Shown here piece after piece: positions 43,318-53,253 of a stretch of DNA of 64,000 bases. This DNA is from Paralteromonas sediminis. GTDB lineage: Bacteria > Pseudomonadota > Gammaproteobacteria > Enterobacterales > Alteromonadaceae. Positions within the stretch are counted from its first letter, which is position 1, and each line of letters starts with the position of its first letter. The position numbers and the translations under genes were made by a program. The stretch is taken from the NCBI RefSeq assembly GCF_003820355.1, contig NZ_RPOK01000001.1, positions 212,847-276,846 of the forward strand, written 5' to 3'. Under the pieces are notes generated by a model, which saw only the letters and a program-made list of their open reading frames with translations, searched no databases and had not been told where the DNA came from.

Positions 43318-44048
43318 AAAAATTGATATGTATTTTAGCATTTGTGTTTCCTCAGCTAGTTTTGGCTGCGGGCAGCAACTATCCGTTGGAAAAAGCCAAC
43401 ATTGATTTGACTGACAATGCGTCATTGCAACGCGGCGCACAGATATTTATGAACTATTGTCTGGGCTGTCACTCAATGCAGTATCAGCGTTATCAGCGCA
43501 CGTTCAGCGATTTGGGCATTCCAGATGAGTTAGGTCAAGAGTATCTTCAGTTTACCGGTGAGAAGGTTACTGACTATATTACACGTGCTATGCCAGGCGA
43601 ATCTGCAGCAACTTGGTTTGGTGCTCCACCACCTGATTTAACCTTGGTTGCTCGTGTACGTGGGCCAGACTGGTTATACACTTACCTTACGACTTTTTAC
43701 GAAGATGAAAGCCGTCCTTTTGGTGTGAACAACAAAGTATTCCCCGATGTGGGCATGCCGCATGTGCTTGAGCCGCTGCAGGGTACACCGCGCATTTCAT
43801 ACACAGAAAGAATGGTAGACGGTGAAGTAATCAAAGATGTAGATGGTATTAAATCAGACGGCACAGGTTCCATGTCACCCGAGGAGTTCGACCAAGCGAT
43901 GCATGACTTGGTTAACTTCTTGGAGTATACAGGCGAGCCTTCAAGGCTTCAGTCAGAGGCAATAGGTAAATGGGTTCTCGTATTTATCGTTGTGTTTGGC
44001 ATCTTTGCTTATCTATTGAAGAAAGAATACTGGCGTGACGTCCACTAA
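43314..44048 (+). CDS. petC: Cytochrome c1 of the bc1 complex
   Basis: The 244-residue protein has a signal peptide (KLICILAFVFPQLVLA), a single CLGCH heme motif and a C-terminal transmembrane anchor (WVLVFIVVFGIFAYLLKKEY). The sixth heme ligand is probably a Met in the later MP segments. Its ATG overlaps the petB stop. It passes electrons from the Rieske centre to soluble or membrane cytochromes. Confidence 0.96.
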   Translation: MKKLICILAFVFPQLVLAAGSNYPLEKANIDLTDNASLQRGAQIFMNYCLGCHSMQYQRYQRTFSDLGIPDELGQEYLQFTGEKVTDYITRAMPGESAATWFGAPPPDLTLVARVRGPDWLYTYLTTFYEDESRPFGVNNKVFPDVGMPHVLEPLQGTPRISYTERMVDGEVIKDVDGIKSDGTGSMSPEEFDQAMHDLVNFLEYTGEPSRLQSEAIGKWVLVFIVVFGIFAYLLKKEYWRDVH

Positions 44049-44075
44049 ATAGTTACGTCAAGATTATATTATTGC

Positions 44076-44100
44076 AAGGGGCGTGCTATGCCCCTTTTTT
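44076..44100 (+). terminator. Terminator after petABC
   Basis: AAGGGGC (44076-44082) pairs with GCCCCTT (44090-44096), followed by a T-run, between petC and sspA. The sspA ribosome-binding site (TGGAGG) lies immediately downstream, so some readthrough is possible. Confidence 0.8.
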
Positions 44101-44119
44101 ACCTTTTGGAGGTTAATAC

Positions 44120-44752
44120 ATGGCCGTTGCCGCGAATAAACGTTCTATCATGACGTTGTTCTCAGATACTATTGATATCTACAGTCATCAAGTCAGGATC
44201 GTACTTGCTGAAAAGGGTGTTGGTGTTGAAATTAGTTACACTGAACCTAGTAATTTGCCCGAGGAGTTACTTGAACTCAACCCATACGGAACCGTGCCAA
44301 CATTAGTTGATCGCGAACTGGTCTTGTACAAGTCTCATATTATTATGGAATACTTGGACGAGCGATTCCCTCATCCTCCACTTATGCCGGTTTATCCTGT
44401 ATCTCGTGGCCAAAGTCGCTTGATGATGCACCGTATTGAGCAGGATTGGTACTCTTTGGCTGCACGCATTTTCCGTGGTGAAGGCGATGTAGAAGCTGCA
44501 CGCAATGAGTTAAGAGAAGCGCTGTTAAGTATGGCCCCGATCTTTGCTGAAACGCCATTCTTTATGAGCGAAGAATTTAGCTTGGTTGATTGTTACCTTG
44601 CGCCGTTGCTGTGGCGTTTACCTGCGCTCGGGATTACCCTGAATGGCGCTGGAAGCAAAGAGATTTTAGGCTATATGAATAATATCTTTGAACGTCCGAC
44701 ATTTAAGGCATCATTGACTGATCAGGAAAGGGAAATCCACAACCCGCTATGA
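44120..44752 (+). CDS. sspA: Stringent starvation protein A
   Basis: The 210-residue GST-fold protein has the N-terminal thioredoxin-like part MTLFSDTIDIYSHQVRIVLA and the ELNPYGTVPTLVD substrate-loop. SspA binds RNA polymerase and modulates starvation and acid-stress transcription; it lacks GST activity in E. coli. TGGAGG lies well placed before the ATG. It forms an operon with sspB, which overlaps it by 4 nt, in the common gammaproteobacterial position after petABC. Confidence 0.95.
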   Translation: MAVAANKRSIMTLFSDTIDIYSHQVRIVLAEKGVGVEISYTEPSNLPEELLELNPYGTVPTLVDRELVLYKSHIIMEYLDERFPHPPLMPVYPVSRGQSRLMMHRIEQDWYSLAARIFRGEGDVEAARNELREALLSMAPIFAETPFFMSEEFSLVDCYLAPLLWRLPALGITLNGAGSKEILGYMNNIFERPTFKASLTDQEREIHNPL

Positions 44753-45210
44753 AAGACATGACTTCTAATCAGCCCTACTTGCTGAGAGCGTTCTACGATT
44801 GGATTGTCGATAACGGTCTAACGCCTTATGTAGTGGTTGACGCAAACAAAGACGGCGTTGATGTGCCCAGAGAGTTTGTTCAGAACGGTCAGATAGTTCT
44901 GAACATCTCGCCGAGTGCGTGTGTCAGTTTGCACCTTGATTTAGAAATATTGTCTTTTCAGGCTCGGTTTGGCGGCACACCGCGATTTATATCTATGCCA
45001 TGTAACGCCATTTCAGCCATTTACGCACGTGAAAATGGCGCGGGTACAGTCTTCGTGGCAGAAGGTGAGTCAGCGACTACTGATGAGTCTCAAGGCACTG
45101 CCGATACTAAACTGGAGTCGGTTGATAGTGCTTCAGAGCAAACACCTGAACAGTCAGATACTAAGCCACCAAGGCCTAGCGGGAAGCCCACGTTAAAAGT
45201 CATTAAGTAA
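44749..45210 (+). CDS. sspB: ClpXP adaptor protein SspB
   Basis: The 153-residue protein begins with the SspB core (QPYLLRAFYDWIVDNGLTPY, then VVVDA). An acidic linker (TTDESQGTADTKLES) leads to a conserved C-terminal tail RPSGKPTLKVIK, the ClpX-docking XB peptide. SspB delivers ssrA-tagged proteins to ClpXP. It is translationally coupled to sspA. Its end converges with mgtE, 6 nt away. Confidence 0.96.
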   Translation: MKDMTSNQPYLLRAFYDWIVDNGLTPYVVVDANKDGVDVPREFVQNGQIVLNISPSACVSLHLDLEILSFQARFGGTPRFISMPCNAISAIYARENGAGTVFVAEGESATTDESQGTADTKLESVDSASEQTPEQSDTKPPRPSGKPTLKVIK

Positions 45211-45220
45211 TCATACTTAA
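45203..45220. terminator. Small convergent hairpin between sspB and mgtE
   Basis: TTAAGTA (45203-45209) pairs with TACTTAA (45214-45220) around ATCA. It overlaps both stop codons and is followed by AAAGTAAAA. The stem is short and AT-rich, so strength is doubtful. Confidence 0.35.
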
Positions 45221-46575
45221 AGTAAAAACAGCGTAGCGGTTCCCAGAAACGCAAAGATCCCCACAACGTCGGTAATGGTTGTTAATATCACGCTGCCGGC
45301 GAGTGCGGGGTCTATTTTTAATTTTTTCATGATCAGAGGCAAAGTCGCTCCAGACAAGGCGGCAGCAACCATGTTCATCATCATGGCAAACGCTATAATG
45401 ACGCCGAGCATATAGTCTTGTTTCCACAGCGCAATAACAGTAGCGATTAATACCGCCCAGATCACACCATTAAAAAAGCCTATCGCTAACTCTTTGCTTA
45501 TTAAATAGCGAGAGTTGTCTTGGTTGACATGTCCCAGTGCCATACCGCGAATAACCAAGGTTAAGGTTTGGTTTCCAGCAACGCCACCCATACTGGGTAC
45601 AATGGTATTTAGTATAGCTAATACCGCGAGCTGACTTAGGGTAGCTTCGAACATATCACTTACTGCAGCTGCCATTAGCGCGGTAATCAGGTTTACGCCT
45701 AACCATACCGACCGCCGCTTGGTACTTTGCAGTACAGGGGCAAAGGTATCTTCTTCATCGTCAAGACCGGCCATACTCATCATAGAGTGCTCAGCATCTT
45801 CGCGAATGATGTCTACAACATCGTCTATCGTTATACGACCAACTAAGCGACCCTTGTCGTCTACTACTGGCGCAGAAAGCCAATTATAACGTTCGAATAG
45901 GCTGGCCACCTCGCGCTCTGGCATATCTACAGGAATAGCCTCAGCTTCATCAACCATAACCTCTTGGATCGTTTGATCAGTGTCGGCTGTTAATAGACGA
46001 ACTATGGGAATTAATCCCATCAAATTATCAGTGCGATTGACCACGTAGAGTGTATCGGTATTTTCAGGCAATTCTCCTTTAAGGCGAATATAACGAAGCA
46101 CAACATCAACAGACACGTCGGCTCGCAACGTAATTGTGTCTGTGTTCATAATAAAACCGGCGGTGTCTTCTCCGTATGCCAGTGCCTGTTCTGCTCTATG
46201 CCTGTCCTGGGTATCCATTGACTGCAGGATATCCTGTAGCACTTCATCTGGTAGGGTACTTAAGGTTTCAGCCAGATCATCAGTGTCCATTTCTTCAAGG
46301 GCATCAACTACCATTGAAGGCATCATTTTACTGATAATGCCGTTTCGAACTTCCTCCGAGAGCTCTTCTATCACGTCACTGTGATAATCACTGTCCATGA
46401 GCTCCCACAACTCGTCACGGGTTTTGGTTGGGCTAGATTCGAGGAGGAGCGCCACATCACTGGGCTGCAGGCTGTGCAATAATTTGCGGACAGAGACAAA
46501 CCGACCCTCGGCAAGGGCATCATTTATTGTGCGAAGTTGATTTTGCGTATGTTTTGTTGCTAGAGCTTCGGCCAC
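45217..46575 (-). CDS. mgtE: Magnesium transporter MgtE
   Basis: The 452-residue protein has the MgtE plan: an N-terminal superhelical domain (about 30-135), tandem CBS domains (about 140-260, with DTITLRADVSV and GRITIDDVVDII) and five C-terminal helices (about 285-452). The pore signature region includes VPSMGGVAGNQT. MgtE imports Mg2+ and is gated by Mg2+ binding to the N and CBS domains. It lies on the minus strand between sspB and a lipoprotein gene, with no riboswitch visible in the 83 nt before it. Confidence 0.95.
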   Translation of the reverse strand: MAEALATKHTQNQLRTINDALAEGRFVSVRKLLHSLQPSDVALLLESSPTKTRDELWELMDSDYHSDVIEELSEEVRNGIISKMMPSMVVDALEEMDTDDLAETLSTLPDEVLQDILQSMDTQDRHRAEQALAYGEDTAGFIMNTDTITLRADVSVDVVLRYIRLKGELPENTDTLYVVNRTDNLMGLIPIVRLLTADTDQTIQEVMVDEAEAIPVDMPEREVASLFERYNWLSAPVVDDKGRLVGRITIDDVVDIIREDAEHSMMSMAGLDDEEDTFAPVLQSTKRRSVWLGVNLITALMAAAVSDMFEATLSQLAVLAILNTIVPSMGGVAGNQTLTLVIRGMALGHVNQDNSRYLISKELAIGFFNGVIWAVLIATVIALWKQDYMLGVIIAFAMMMNMVAAALSGATLPLIMKKLKIDPALAGSVILTTITDVVGIFAFLGTATLFLL

Positions 46576-46658
46576 AGTAAACCTTACGCAAGTACTTGAA
46601 ACTAGTTAGGAATAGCCTAACTCAGATAGGTAAATTTAGCCATTGAAAAATTACTCTG

Positions 46659-47378
46659 TTAAGTCCGAACACCGTGGCGAAATACGCAGCCAGCGGGGAA
46701 ATATCCTGTGTTTGCCGGGAATAAATCGATAAAAGAAATCTCGCCGACTATATCTTTTTCGAATGATTTCCTGATTTCAAAATACTGTGATGCATAGGTG
46801 TCACCTTCTGCCCAAAATTCAATGTAGGGAAACTGACGGTATTTCCATTTCCCTTGCAGTTTCATTGTACCGTAAGCTAACTCTGTAGAGTGGGAAAACT
46901 GATATGCGCCATTTGCCTTGAGCGTTAATGTGAGTTTAGGAGGGCACTTATGGCCCTGATATGTCTGGATCAAGTCCTCGACAAAAACATCTGTTTGGCC
47001 TGCTGGATTATCGGGAATAAGAAACACAGCAATAGCATTTGTGGTATACCAGTGATTGCCCTTTGTGAGCGCCTGGGTGTTGATAACTGGCAGATTGTTT
47101 TGGTCTGAAATACGCTCTGCAAGCGAGATAACGTCTGGATCAGATAACAATAAAGAATAAATAATCGTATTTTGATTTATTGATGATGGAAAGTCTAAGT
47201 TGTTGAAAATAATATCGTAGTTGGCATTATCAAAGCCACGTTCTAAGGTCGCTTTTTGTTCATCACTTAAATACTTGGCATATATATGTATATCGGGCTT
47301 CGACGTGCATCCAATGGTGAATAGACAACAAAAAATGGCTGTGTAAACAGCACGTAAATTACTTAACGTGATGTGCAT
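46659..47378 (-). CDS. Putative lipoprotein of unknown function
   Basis: The 239-residue protein has a lipoprotein-type signal (VYTAIFCCLFTIGC; C24 as lipidation site) and no domain I recognise. It contains mostly alpha/beta-like sequence and a late segment FPANTGYFPAGC with a second Cys. It starts 29 nt downstream of the NPr gene and may be expressed by readthrough. mgtE follows in the same direction. A membrane-anchored envelope role is all that can be said. Confidence 0.7.
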   Translation of the reverse strand: MHITLSNLRAVYTAIFCCLFTIGCTSKPDIHIYAKYLSDEQKATLERGFDNANYDIIFNNLDFPSSINQNTIIYSLLLSDPDVISLAERISDQNNLPVINTQALTKGNHWYTTNAIAVFLIPDNPAGQTDVFVEDLIQTYQGHKCPPKLTLTLKANGAYQFSHSTELAYGTMKLQGKWKYRQFPYIEFWAEGDTYASQYFEIRKSFEKDIVGEISFIDLFPANTGYFPAGCVFRHGVRT

Positions 47379-47407
47379 AATAACCGTTTGTCGCTCATGG
47401 GAAAGTG

Positions 47408-47680
47408 TTACTCGTTTTCGTTGAATTTACCGACAATCAAGGTTTCTATTGCAGAAAGCGCATGCTCTGCGTCTTGGCCTTCACAGATTACTTTAACATC
47501 TTGCCCCTGGTGACTTTCCAGCATCATTAAACCTAAGACGCTGGACGCATCGGCCTGCTTTTCACCGTTACAAATTGTGCATTTTGCGTCGTATTTTTGC
47601 GCAACCTGTACTAGCTGAGTCGCCGCTCTGGCATGCAATCCAAGCTTATTGACTATGGTAATGTTTTTTTCTTTTCGCAC
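47408..47680 (-). CDS. ptsO: PTS-Ntr phosphocarrier NPr
   Basis: The 90-residue HPr-like protein has the phosphorylation motif GLHARAA (H16) and the MMLESHQGQDV stretch around the second half. NPr passes phosphate from EI-Ntr (PtsP) to EIIA-Ntr (PtsN). It is 10 nt downstream of rapZ in the conserved rpoN-hpf-ptsN-rapZ-npr cluster. Confidence 0.95.
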   Translation of the reverse strand: MRKEKNITIVNKLGLHARAATQLVQVAQKYDAKCTICNGEKQADASSVLGLMMLESHQGQDVKVICEGQDAEHALSAIETLIVGKFNENE

Positions 47681-47690
47681 GTTTCAGCCT

Positions 47691-48536
47691 CTACTTATGA
47701 AGTTCGCGGTGCCGAATTTGAACATCGGGGTGGATATCGCTGAATGTTTTTGACAACGACTGTGCAATAAAGACGGAACGATGCTGACCACCTGTACAGC
47801 CAATGGCTACGGTAACATAGCTACGATTATTGCGTTCTAGGTGAGGCAACCAGGTAGTGATCAGGTTTTGAATCTGCCATATAAATTTTGTGACCAGAGG
47901 CTGTGATCCCAAAAATATTTCTACCGGACTGTCGAGGCCCGTCAGGGGCTTAAGGTCGGGCTCCCAGTGTGGATTGGGTAAAAAACGGGCATCAAAAACA
48001 TAGTCGGCGTCTTTTGGAATACCGTGTTTGAAGCCAAAAGATTCAAATACCAGCACTAGGCGGGAACTTTTTTTACCTAAAATACGCTCCCTGATAAGTT
48101 CAGCAAGCTGGTGTACAGAGAGGGAATCGGTATCCACATAGAGATCGGCCCGCTCTGTAATGGGCGCAAGCAAATCAGACTCTGCTTTTATGGCTTCGAC
48201 CAATGACTTATTGTGTTTGGTAAGTGGATGCAGGCGTCGGGTTTCACTAAAGCGCTTCACTAAAATATCATCACTGGCATCGATGTAAACGATGGTTAGC
48301 TTCCATGATGTTGGAAGGTAATCTAGGATCTCATTAAGCTCATTCGCTTCTTTGGGTAAATTTCTAACATCAATACTTACCGCAACCTGATCATATTCAT
48401 CTACCACAGTATGGGTAAGTGTCGGCAACAAATTTACCGGGATATTGTCGACACAGTAATACCCTAAGTCTTCCAATGCGCGCAAGGCGACTGACTTGCC
48501 AGAGCCGGAACGGCCACTGATGATGATTAAGTTCAC
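47691..48536 (-). CDS. rapZ: RNase adapter protein RapZ
   Basis: The 281-residue protein has a Walker A (GRSGSGKS, residues 8-15) and the RapZ-specific C-terminal domain with [12 protein letters not shown] near the end. In E. coli RapZ guides RNase E to the GlmZ small RNA and so controls glmS. It lies between ptsN and npr as in most gammaproteobacteria. Confidence 0.95.
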   Translation of the reverse strand: MNLIIISGRSGSGKSVALRALEDLGYYCVDNIPVNLLPTLTHTVVDEYDQVAVSIDVRNLPKEANELNEILDYLPTSWKLTIVYIDASDDILVKRFSETRRLHPLTKHNKSLVEAIKAESDLLAPITERADLYVDTDSLSVHQLAELIRERILGKKSSRLVLVFESFGFKHGIPKDADYVFDARFLPNPHWEPDLKPLTGLDSPVEIFLGSQPLVTKFIWQIQNLITTWLPHLERNNRSYVTVAIGCTGGQHRSVFIAQSLSKTFSDIHPDVQIRHRELHK

Positions 48537-48555
48537 GTAGTATCCCTCTAGTGCT

Positions 48556-48999
48556 TTACTGAAGTGCGCTTACAATATCACTACTTGTTGACGCATTGCG
48601 AATGGCTTTTACAATCGTTTTATCACTGAGTTTTTGCGCTACCATGGCCAGTGTTTGCAGGTGCCCTTCGGTTTGCGCTTCAGGCACCAACAACGTAAAG
48701 AAAATGTCCACGGGTTTATCGTCTATGGCGTCGAAATCAATGGCGGGTGTGCTGGTAACGATAATGGCGATAACTTGCTCCAGCTCGGGCAGTCTGCCAT
48801 GTGGAAGCGCGATCCCGTTACCTATTCCTGTACTGCCCATCTTTTCGCGTGCCAAGAGACTGGTTAACACAGTGGCAGCTTCAATCTGTGGATTATTGCT
48901 GGCCGCTATATCACTGATAATTTCTAAAATTCTCTTTTTACTATTGCACTGGACCGCACATTCTGTGCGGTCCAGGCTGACTATTGCTTGTATGTCCAT
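48556..48999 (-). CDS. ptsN: PTS-Ntr EIIA component
   Basis: The 147-residue EIIA fructose/mannitol-type domain has the active histidine H67 in [12 protein letters not shown] and [15 protein letters not shown] later. EIIA-Ntr regulates potassium transport, sigma-E-related and nitrogen functions according to its phosphorylation. It sits between hpf (9 nt) and rapZ. Confidence 0.95.
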   Translation of the reverse strand: MDIQAIVSLDRTECAVQCNSKKRILEIISDIAASNNPQIEAATVLTSLLAREKMGSTGIGNGIALPHGRLPELEQVIAIIVTSTPAIDFDAIDDKPVDIFFTLLVPEAQTEGHLQTLAMVAQKLSDKTIVKAIRNASTSSDIVSALQ

Positions 49000-49008
49000 T
49001 GATTCATC

Positions 49009-49296
49009 TTAATGGCGTTTGAGTTTTTCCTTGTGCTTAAGGACCTGCCTGTCGAGTTTGTCTACCATACTGTCGATGGCGGCATACATGTCAGTGTTTT
49101 CTGATGAGGCAAATACTTCAGCTCCACTTAAGTGCATAGTAGCTTCTGCTTTCTGACTGAGTTTCTCGACATTTAAGATCACATGCACGTTAGATATGTG
49201 ATCGAAGTGTCGTTCCAACTTGGAAAACTTAGTGTCAACGTAGTTACGTAGTGAGTCCGTGATTTCTACATGATGACCGGTCAAGTTTATTTGCAT
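49009..49296 (-). CDS. hpf: Ribosome hibernation promoting factor (short form)
   Basis: The 95-residue protein has the HPF/YfiA fold: MQINLTGHHVEITDSLRNYV at the start and the DMYAAIDSMVDKLDRQVLKH helix near the end. At 95 residues it is the short HPF type, which works with RMF to form 100S ribosome dimers. It lies 25 nt after rpoN. Confidence 0.93.
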   Translation of the reverse strand: MQINLTGHHVEITDSLRNYVDTKFSKLERHFDHISNVHVILNVEKLSQKAEATMHLSGAEVFASSENTDMYAAIDSMVDKLDRQVLKHKEKLKRH

Positions 49297-49321
49297 AGAC
49301 GTCTTCCTTCTATATGGGAGC

Positions 49322-50821
49322 CTAGAGCAGGCTCTTGCGTTGGTTTGACGGTGGGATCGATAATGATTCCCGGTATTTTGCTATTGTTCGCCGAGCCACT
49401 TTAATACCTTGGTCGGCTAACAATTGGGCAATCTTACTGTCACTGAGTGGCTTGCTGGGTGTTTCTGCGGCCACCAGTTTTTTGATCAGTGCGCGAATAG
49501 CGGTCGAAGAGCACTCTCCACCTGATTCAGTAGCAACATGGCTAGAAAAGAAATACTTAAGCTCAAAGATACCACGCGGTGTATGCATATATTTTTGTGT
49601 AGTGACACGGGAAATAGTGGACTCGTGCATGTCTACCATTTCGGCTACGTCATTTAACACCATGGGTTTCATCATTTCAGGCCCATGTTCAAAAAAACCT
49701 ATCTGCTGCTGAACAATGCAATTAGTAACCTTCATCAGAGTGTCGTTGCGCGATTCCAAACTTTTAATAAACCACTTTGCTTCTTGCAGGTGCGAGCGGA
49801 TAAACTGACTGTCGTTACTGTTTTTAGCCTGTCTGCTCATCGCTGCATATTGTTGATTTATACTTAGTTTGGGTAAACTTTCTGGATTTAGTTCCACAAC
49901 CCAGCGACCATTTTTTTTCATTACCGATACATCGGGAATAACATACTCTGGTTCTTTGGTGATCAGTGCACTGCCAGGACGTGGGTTCAGGGTTTGCAAC
50001 AGACGCATCACCTCGCGTAATTCATCTTCTTTGAGACGAGACTTGCGCATCAGTGTTCTGTAATCTTTGCTGCTAAGCAGATCACTGTACTCCCTGATCA
50101 ATACCTTGGCTTCTTCTATCCATGGTGTGTCAGCTGCAAACTGATTTAATTGAACTAACAGACACTCTTGCGGTGTTCTTGAGCCTGCTCCAACAGGATC
50201 GAACATTTGAATACGCTTGAGTACGCATTCAATTTCGTCCATTTCAATGCTTTCTTCTACTGGTAAATCATCGCTGTTTACGGCCTCTAAAATTTCATCT
50301 AGCGATACTGTGAGGTAACCGGATTCGTCGATGCTATCAATAATCGCAATAGCGATGGCTCTGTCCACTTCACTAAAAGGCGTTAGCCTCATCTGCCAGA
50401 GCAGGTGCTCCTGTATATCATCGGTTGTTTCACCTTGATAGATGTTGTCATCATCATTTGTGGCAGGACCGGGTGCTGGCGAAGATGATGCCGAATAATA
50501 CTCATCCCAGGTACTGTCAATTGGCAATTCATCAGGTAAATCGTTTTTTTCAAGCGCATCACCTGACTCGATACTGTCAGACTGCACAGGTTCACTGTCT
50601 GGTGAGGCCTCACCGTTGGCTGTTTCTTTTATTGTATTGAGGCTCTCTTCACCAGAGGGGACATCCGCTTCGTCAACTTCAAGCAAAGGGTTTGCATCAA
50701 GCGCTTCCTGAATTTCCTGTTGCAGGTCTAACGTTGACAGCTGCAACAGTTTAATCGCCTGCTGCAACTGAGGAGTCATTGTAAGTTGTTGACTGAATTT
50801 AAGCTGTAATGATGGTTTCAT
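49322..50821 (-). CDS. rpoN: RNA polymerase sigma-54 factor
   Basis: The 499-residue protein has the glutamine-rich region I ([19 protein letters not shown]). An acidic region II follows (about 50-125, DDDN). Then come the core-binding domain, the HTH with [12 protein letters not shown], and the RpoN box [10 protein letters not shown] near the C terminus. It directs transcription of nitrogen, flagellar and other promoters with enhancer-binding activators. It precedes hpf in the same direction. Confidence 0.97.
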   Translation of the reverse strand: MKPSLQLKFSQQLTMTPQLQQAIKLLQLSTLDLQQEIQEALDANPLLEVDEADVPSGEESLNTIKETANGEASPDSEPVQSDSIESGDALEKNDLPDELPIDSTWDEYYSASSSPAPGPATNDDDNIYQGETTDDIQEHLLWQMRLTPFSEVDRAIAIAIIDSIDESGYLTVSLDEILEAVNSDDLPVEESIEMDEIECVLKRIQMFDPVGAGSRTPQECLLVQLNQFAADTPWIEEAKVLIREYSDLLSSKDYRTLMRKSRLKEDELREVMRLLQTLNPRPGSALITKEPEYVIPDVSVMKKNGRWVVELNPESLPKLSINQQYAAMSRQAKNSNDSQFIRSHLQEAKWFIKSLESRNDTLMKVTNCIVQQQIGFFEHGPEMMKPMVLNDVAEMVDMHESTISRVTTQKYMHTPRGIFELKYFFSSHVATESGGECSSTAIRALIKKLVAAETPSKPLSDSKIAQLLADQGIKVARRTIAKYRESLSIPPSNQRKSLL

Positions 50822-50905
50822 CTACGTCTTGTTTTACTTGTTACGCTCTAGCTTGTGCTGTGTTGATAGTATGACATTGGTCACAAATGAAATGTCCTTC
50901 CTTAA

Positions 50906-51631
50906 CTATAGCCTGAATTGTTCGCCTAGGTATACATCTCTTACTTTTTGATTTGCTAACACGGTTTCCGCATCGCCTTGGGCGATGAGTTCACCATGGC
51001 TGACAATGTACGCCATTTCACAAACATCTAATGTCTCTCTTACATTGTGGTCGGTGATTAAAATACCAATACCGCGGTCTCGTAAATGCGTAATGATTTT
51101 TTTGATATCGTTAACCGAAATGGGGTCTACACCCGCAAATGGCTCGTCCAGCAAGATAAACTTAGGGCTTGCGGCAAGCGCTCTGGCGATTTCTACGCGC
51201 CGCCTTTCACCCCCTGACAGCGCCATACCCAGACTATTTCTTATGTGATTGATATTGAATTCATCTAGCAGATCATCGGCTTCCTGCTCACGCTGCGTAT
51301 TAGATAACTCCTTGCGGGTTTGCAAAATAGCCATGATGTTTTCATAGACGGTCAGTTTTCTAAAAATAGACGCTTCTTGGGGAAGATAGCCAATTCCATG
51401 TCGCGCCCTTTCGTGCATAGGTTGTTGAGATAACTCGGTTTGGTCAATATAAATTTCACCGTGATCAGAGGGTACGAGGCCCACTATCATATAAAACGTG
51501 GTGGTTTTACCTGCACCATTTGGACCTAGCAGGCCAACAATCTGTCCAGTAGATACCGACAAGCTTACGTCGCGTACAACCTGTCTAGATTTGTAGGATT
51601 TTGCCAGCCCAGTTGCCGATAAGGTACTCAT
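50906..51631 (-). CDS. lptB: LPS export ABC transporter ATPase LptB
   Basis: The 241-residue ATPase has Walker [10 protein letters not shown], signature [10 protein letters not shown] and Walker [11 protein letters not shown]. It powers LptFG and LptC extraction of lipopolysaccharide from the inner membrane. Its ATG overlaps the lptA stop by 4 nt. It ends the kdsD-kdsC-lptC-lptA-lptB series; rpoN follows after 84 nt. Confidence 0.97.
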   Translation of the reverse strand: MSTLSATGLAKSYKSRQVVRDVSLSVSTGQIVGLLGPNGAGKTTTFYMIVGLVPSDHGEIYIDQTELSQQPMHERARHGIGYLPQEASIFRKLTVYENIMAILQTRKELSNTQREQEADDLLDEFNINHIRNSLGMALSGGERRRVEIARALAASPKFILLDEPFAGVDPISVNDIKKIITHLRDRGIGILITDHNVRETLDVCEMAYIVSHGELIAQGDAETVLANQKVRDVYLGEQFRL

Positions 51632-52188
51632 TGTGCCGGCGGCTCCTCTTTCTCTTTTTTCTTTGAACCCGGCAAGGCACCAGGTTTAAATACTGTCGTG
51701 ACCCTTCCGTCTTCATTGCCTGTGCCGTCAGCCAGAAGCTGTTCGTTTATCATATCGAAGGTAATTGCACCGCCAGACACCGAGCTGGTGTCACGGATTA
51801 ACTCGGCGCTGCCAACGAGTGAAAGAATACGCGTATCCAGCTGGTAGGTGATTTCTGTCGCTTTTGCACTCACTGTCTGACCATCGTCCAGTTGTTGTGA
51901 ATAACTGGCCGGAGAGCCTTTTGCTGTGAACACTTCTTTGCCTTCACCTTGGCTGGCATCAATTTCCAGCTCATCGGCTTTTATTAATAGCGAACCTTGT
52001 CTTATTACCACGTTCCCTCTCAGGAAAGACACTTTTTCTTTACCATCTGCAAACTGATGGTCAGAGCTGATTTCTACTGGTTTTTCAAAATCTTCCTCTC
52101 CTGCCAGGCTCGGCGATGCCAGCCCTATGGCCAAAAGGCTACTTAATAACAGGTGAATAGACGGTTTTAACATGGTTTTGTAACTCAT
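51628..52188 (-). CDS. lptA: LPS transport periplasmic protein LptA
   Basis: The 186-residue protein has a signal peptide ([18 protein letters not shown]) and an OstA/LptA beta-jellyroll domain ([20 protein letters not shown] onward). A lysine- and glutamate-rich tail follows. LptA forms the periplasmic bridge carrying LPS from LptC to LptD. With the 52188 start it overlaps lptC by 50 nt; a start at Met6 (52173) is an alternative. Confidence 0.94.
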   Translation of the reverse strand: MSYKTMLKPSIHLLLSSLLAIGLASPSLAGEEDFEKPVEISSDHQFADGKEKVSFLRGNVVIRQGSLLIKADELEIDASQGEGKEVFTAKGSPASYSQQLDDGQTVSAKATEITYQLDTRILSLVGSAELIRDTSSVSGGAITFDMINEQLLADGTGNEDGRVTTVFKPGALPGSKKKEKEEPPAQ

Positions 52189-52705
52189 AATATTCTGAAC
52201 GCAAATCTGCGCTAAATCCGATACTGGTGATGGTAAACCGTGAACCAGAAAGAATAACTTCCTGATCTGACGCCATCGTTTGATTTTCTAGCTCAACATT
52301 GATGAACTCTGTCTGAATCGTTTTTACGTATTCGTCGTCACCCAAGCTGGTGATTGTGACATTATTTTCCAGTTGAATCACTTGGTTATCATACAAGGTG
52401 CCTTCTGCAGCGTTGAGCTGCCACGGCGAGGTATTTTCTCTTGAATACAGGGTATAAAGCGGTTGTTCAAATACAATGAAACCAAGCTGGTCGAAATGCT
52501 GCATTTCTCTGGCGAAAACCTGATGGGTCAAGTTGCCTTTTGCATCATACAGTTTTGTGGTCAGATTCTTTGCCTGATAAGTCGGCTCAAGGGCATCCAG
52601 GCCCGTTTTCTTCTGTTGTTCTTCTGACTCATCCATCCAGCTCGGTAGATAGAGTAACAGTGCTGCTATAAACAATGAGCCAATGCTCAAGCCAAGGCGA
52701 TTCAT
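52139..52705 (-). CDS. lptC: LPS export protein LptC
   Basis: The 188-residue protein has one N-terminal transmembrane helix (LGLSIGSLFIAALLLYLPSW) and an LptC-type periplasmic beta domain (YQAKNLTTKLYDAKGNLTHQ, then VFAREM). It passes LPS from LptB2FG to LptA. It overlaps kdsC by 4 nt upstream and lptA downstream. Confidence 0.94.
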   Translation of the reverse strand: MNRLGLSIGSLFIAALLLYLPSWMDESEEQQKKTGLDALEPTYQAKNLTTKLYDAKGNLTHQVFAREMQHFDQLGFIVFEQPLYTLYSRENTSPWQLNAAEGTLYDNQVIQLENNVTITSLGDDEYVKTIQTEFINVELENQTMASDQEVILSGSRFTITSIGFSADLRSEYYELQNHVKTVYSPVIK

Positions 52706-53253
52706 ATACTCATGCCCTGAATACCGGCCAGCTTATTGTGAACTTGCAACAGTGTATCTGCGACTTCTCTCACTGCGCCAAATCCTCCAGGCATAGTGGT
52801 GATCCAGTTAGCTTTGGCTTTTACCACAGGGTGTGCGTCAGCCACAGCGATACGCACAGAGGCCAGGTCATACATGCCTGTATCTGGCATATCATCACCA
52901 ATGGCTGCAATCTGTTGTGACGTCAGTTGTTCTTGTGCCATCAAGGTCTTCAATGCATCCTTTTTGTTGTCTTCGCCTTGGACAATATGCTTCACCGAAA
53001 GTGCCCGCATTCTGTCTTCAACAATGCGCGAGCGCCTACCCGTGATGACTGCCAAGGTAAACCCATTGACTGATAATGCCTTAACACCGTAGCCATCTCT
53101 GGTGTGAAAGGCTTTGAGTTCTTCACCTTGGTTGCCTAAATAAATACGGCCATCAGAGAATACGCCGTCCACGTCACATACCAACATGCGTACCTGTTTC
53201 AGACTTTCAACCAATTCGTCACTAATCTGAGTGTAAAGCGAAGTAAAAGGCAT
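52702..53253 (-). CDS. kdsC: 3-deoxy-D-manno-octulosonate-8-phosphate phosphatase
   Basis: The 183-residue HAD phosphatase has the nucleophile motif VCDVDGVFSDG and a later IGDDMPDTGM. It removes phosphate from KDO-8-P in the synthesis of KDO for LPS. It shares a 1-nt overlap with kdsD and a 4-nt overlap with lptC. Confidence 0.95.
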   Translation of the reverse strand: MPFTSLYTQISDELVESLKQVRMLVCDVDGVFSDGRIYLGNQGEELKAFHTRDGYGVKALSVNGFTLAVITGRRSRIVEDRMRALSVKHIVQGEDNKKDALKTLMAQEQLTSQQIAAIGDDMPDTGMYDLASVRIAVADAHPVVKAKANWITTMPGGFGAVREVADTLLQVHNKLAGIQGMSI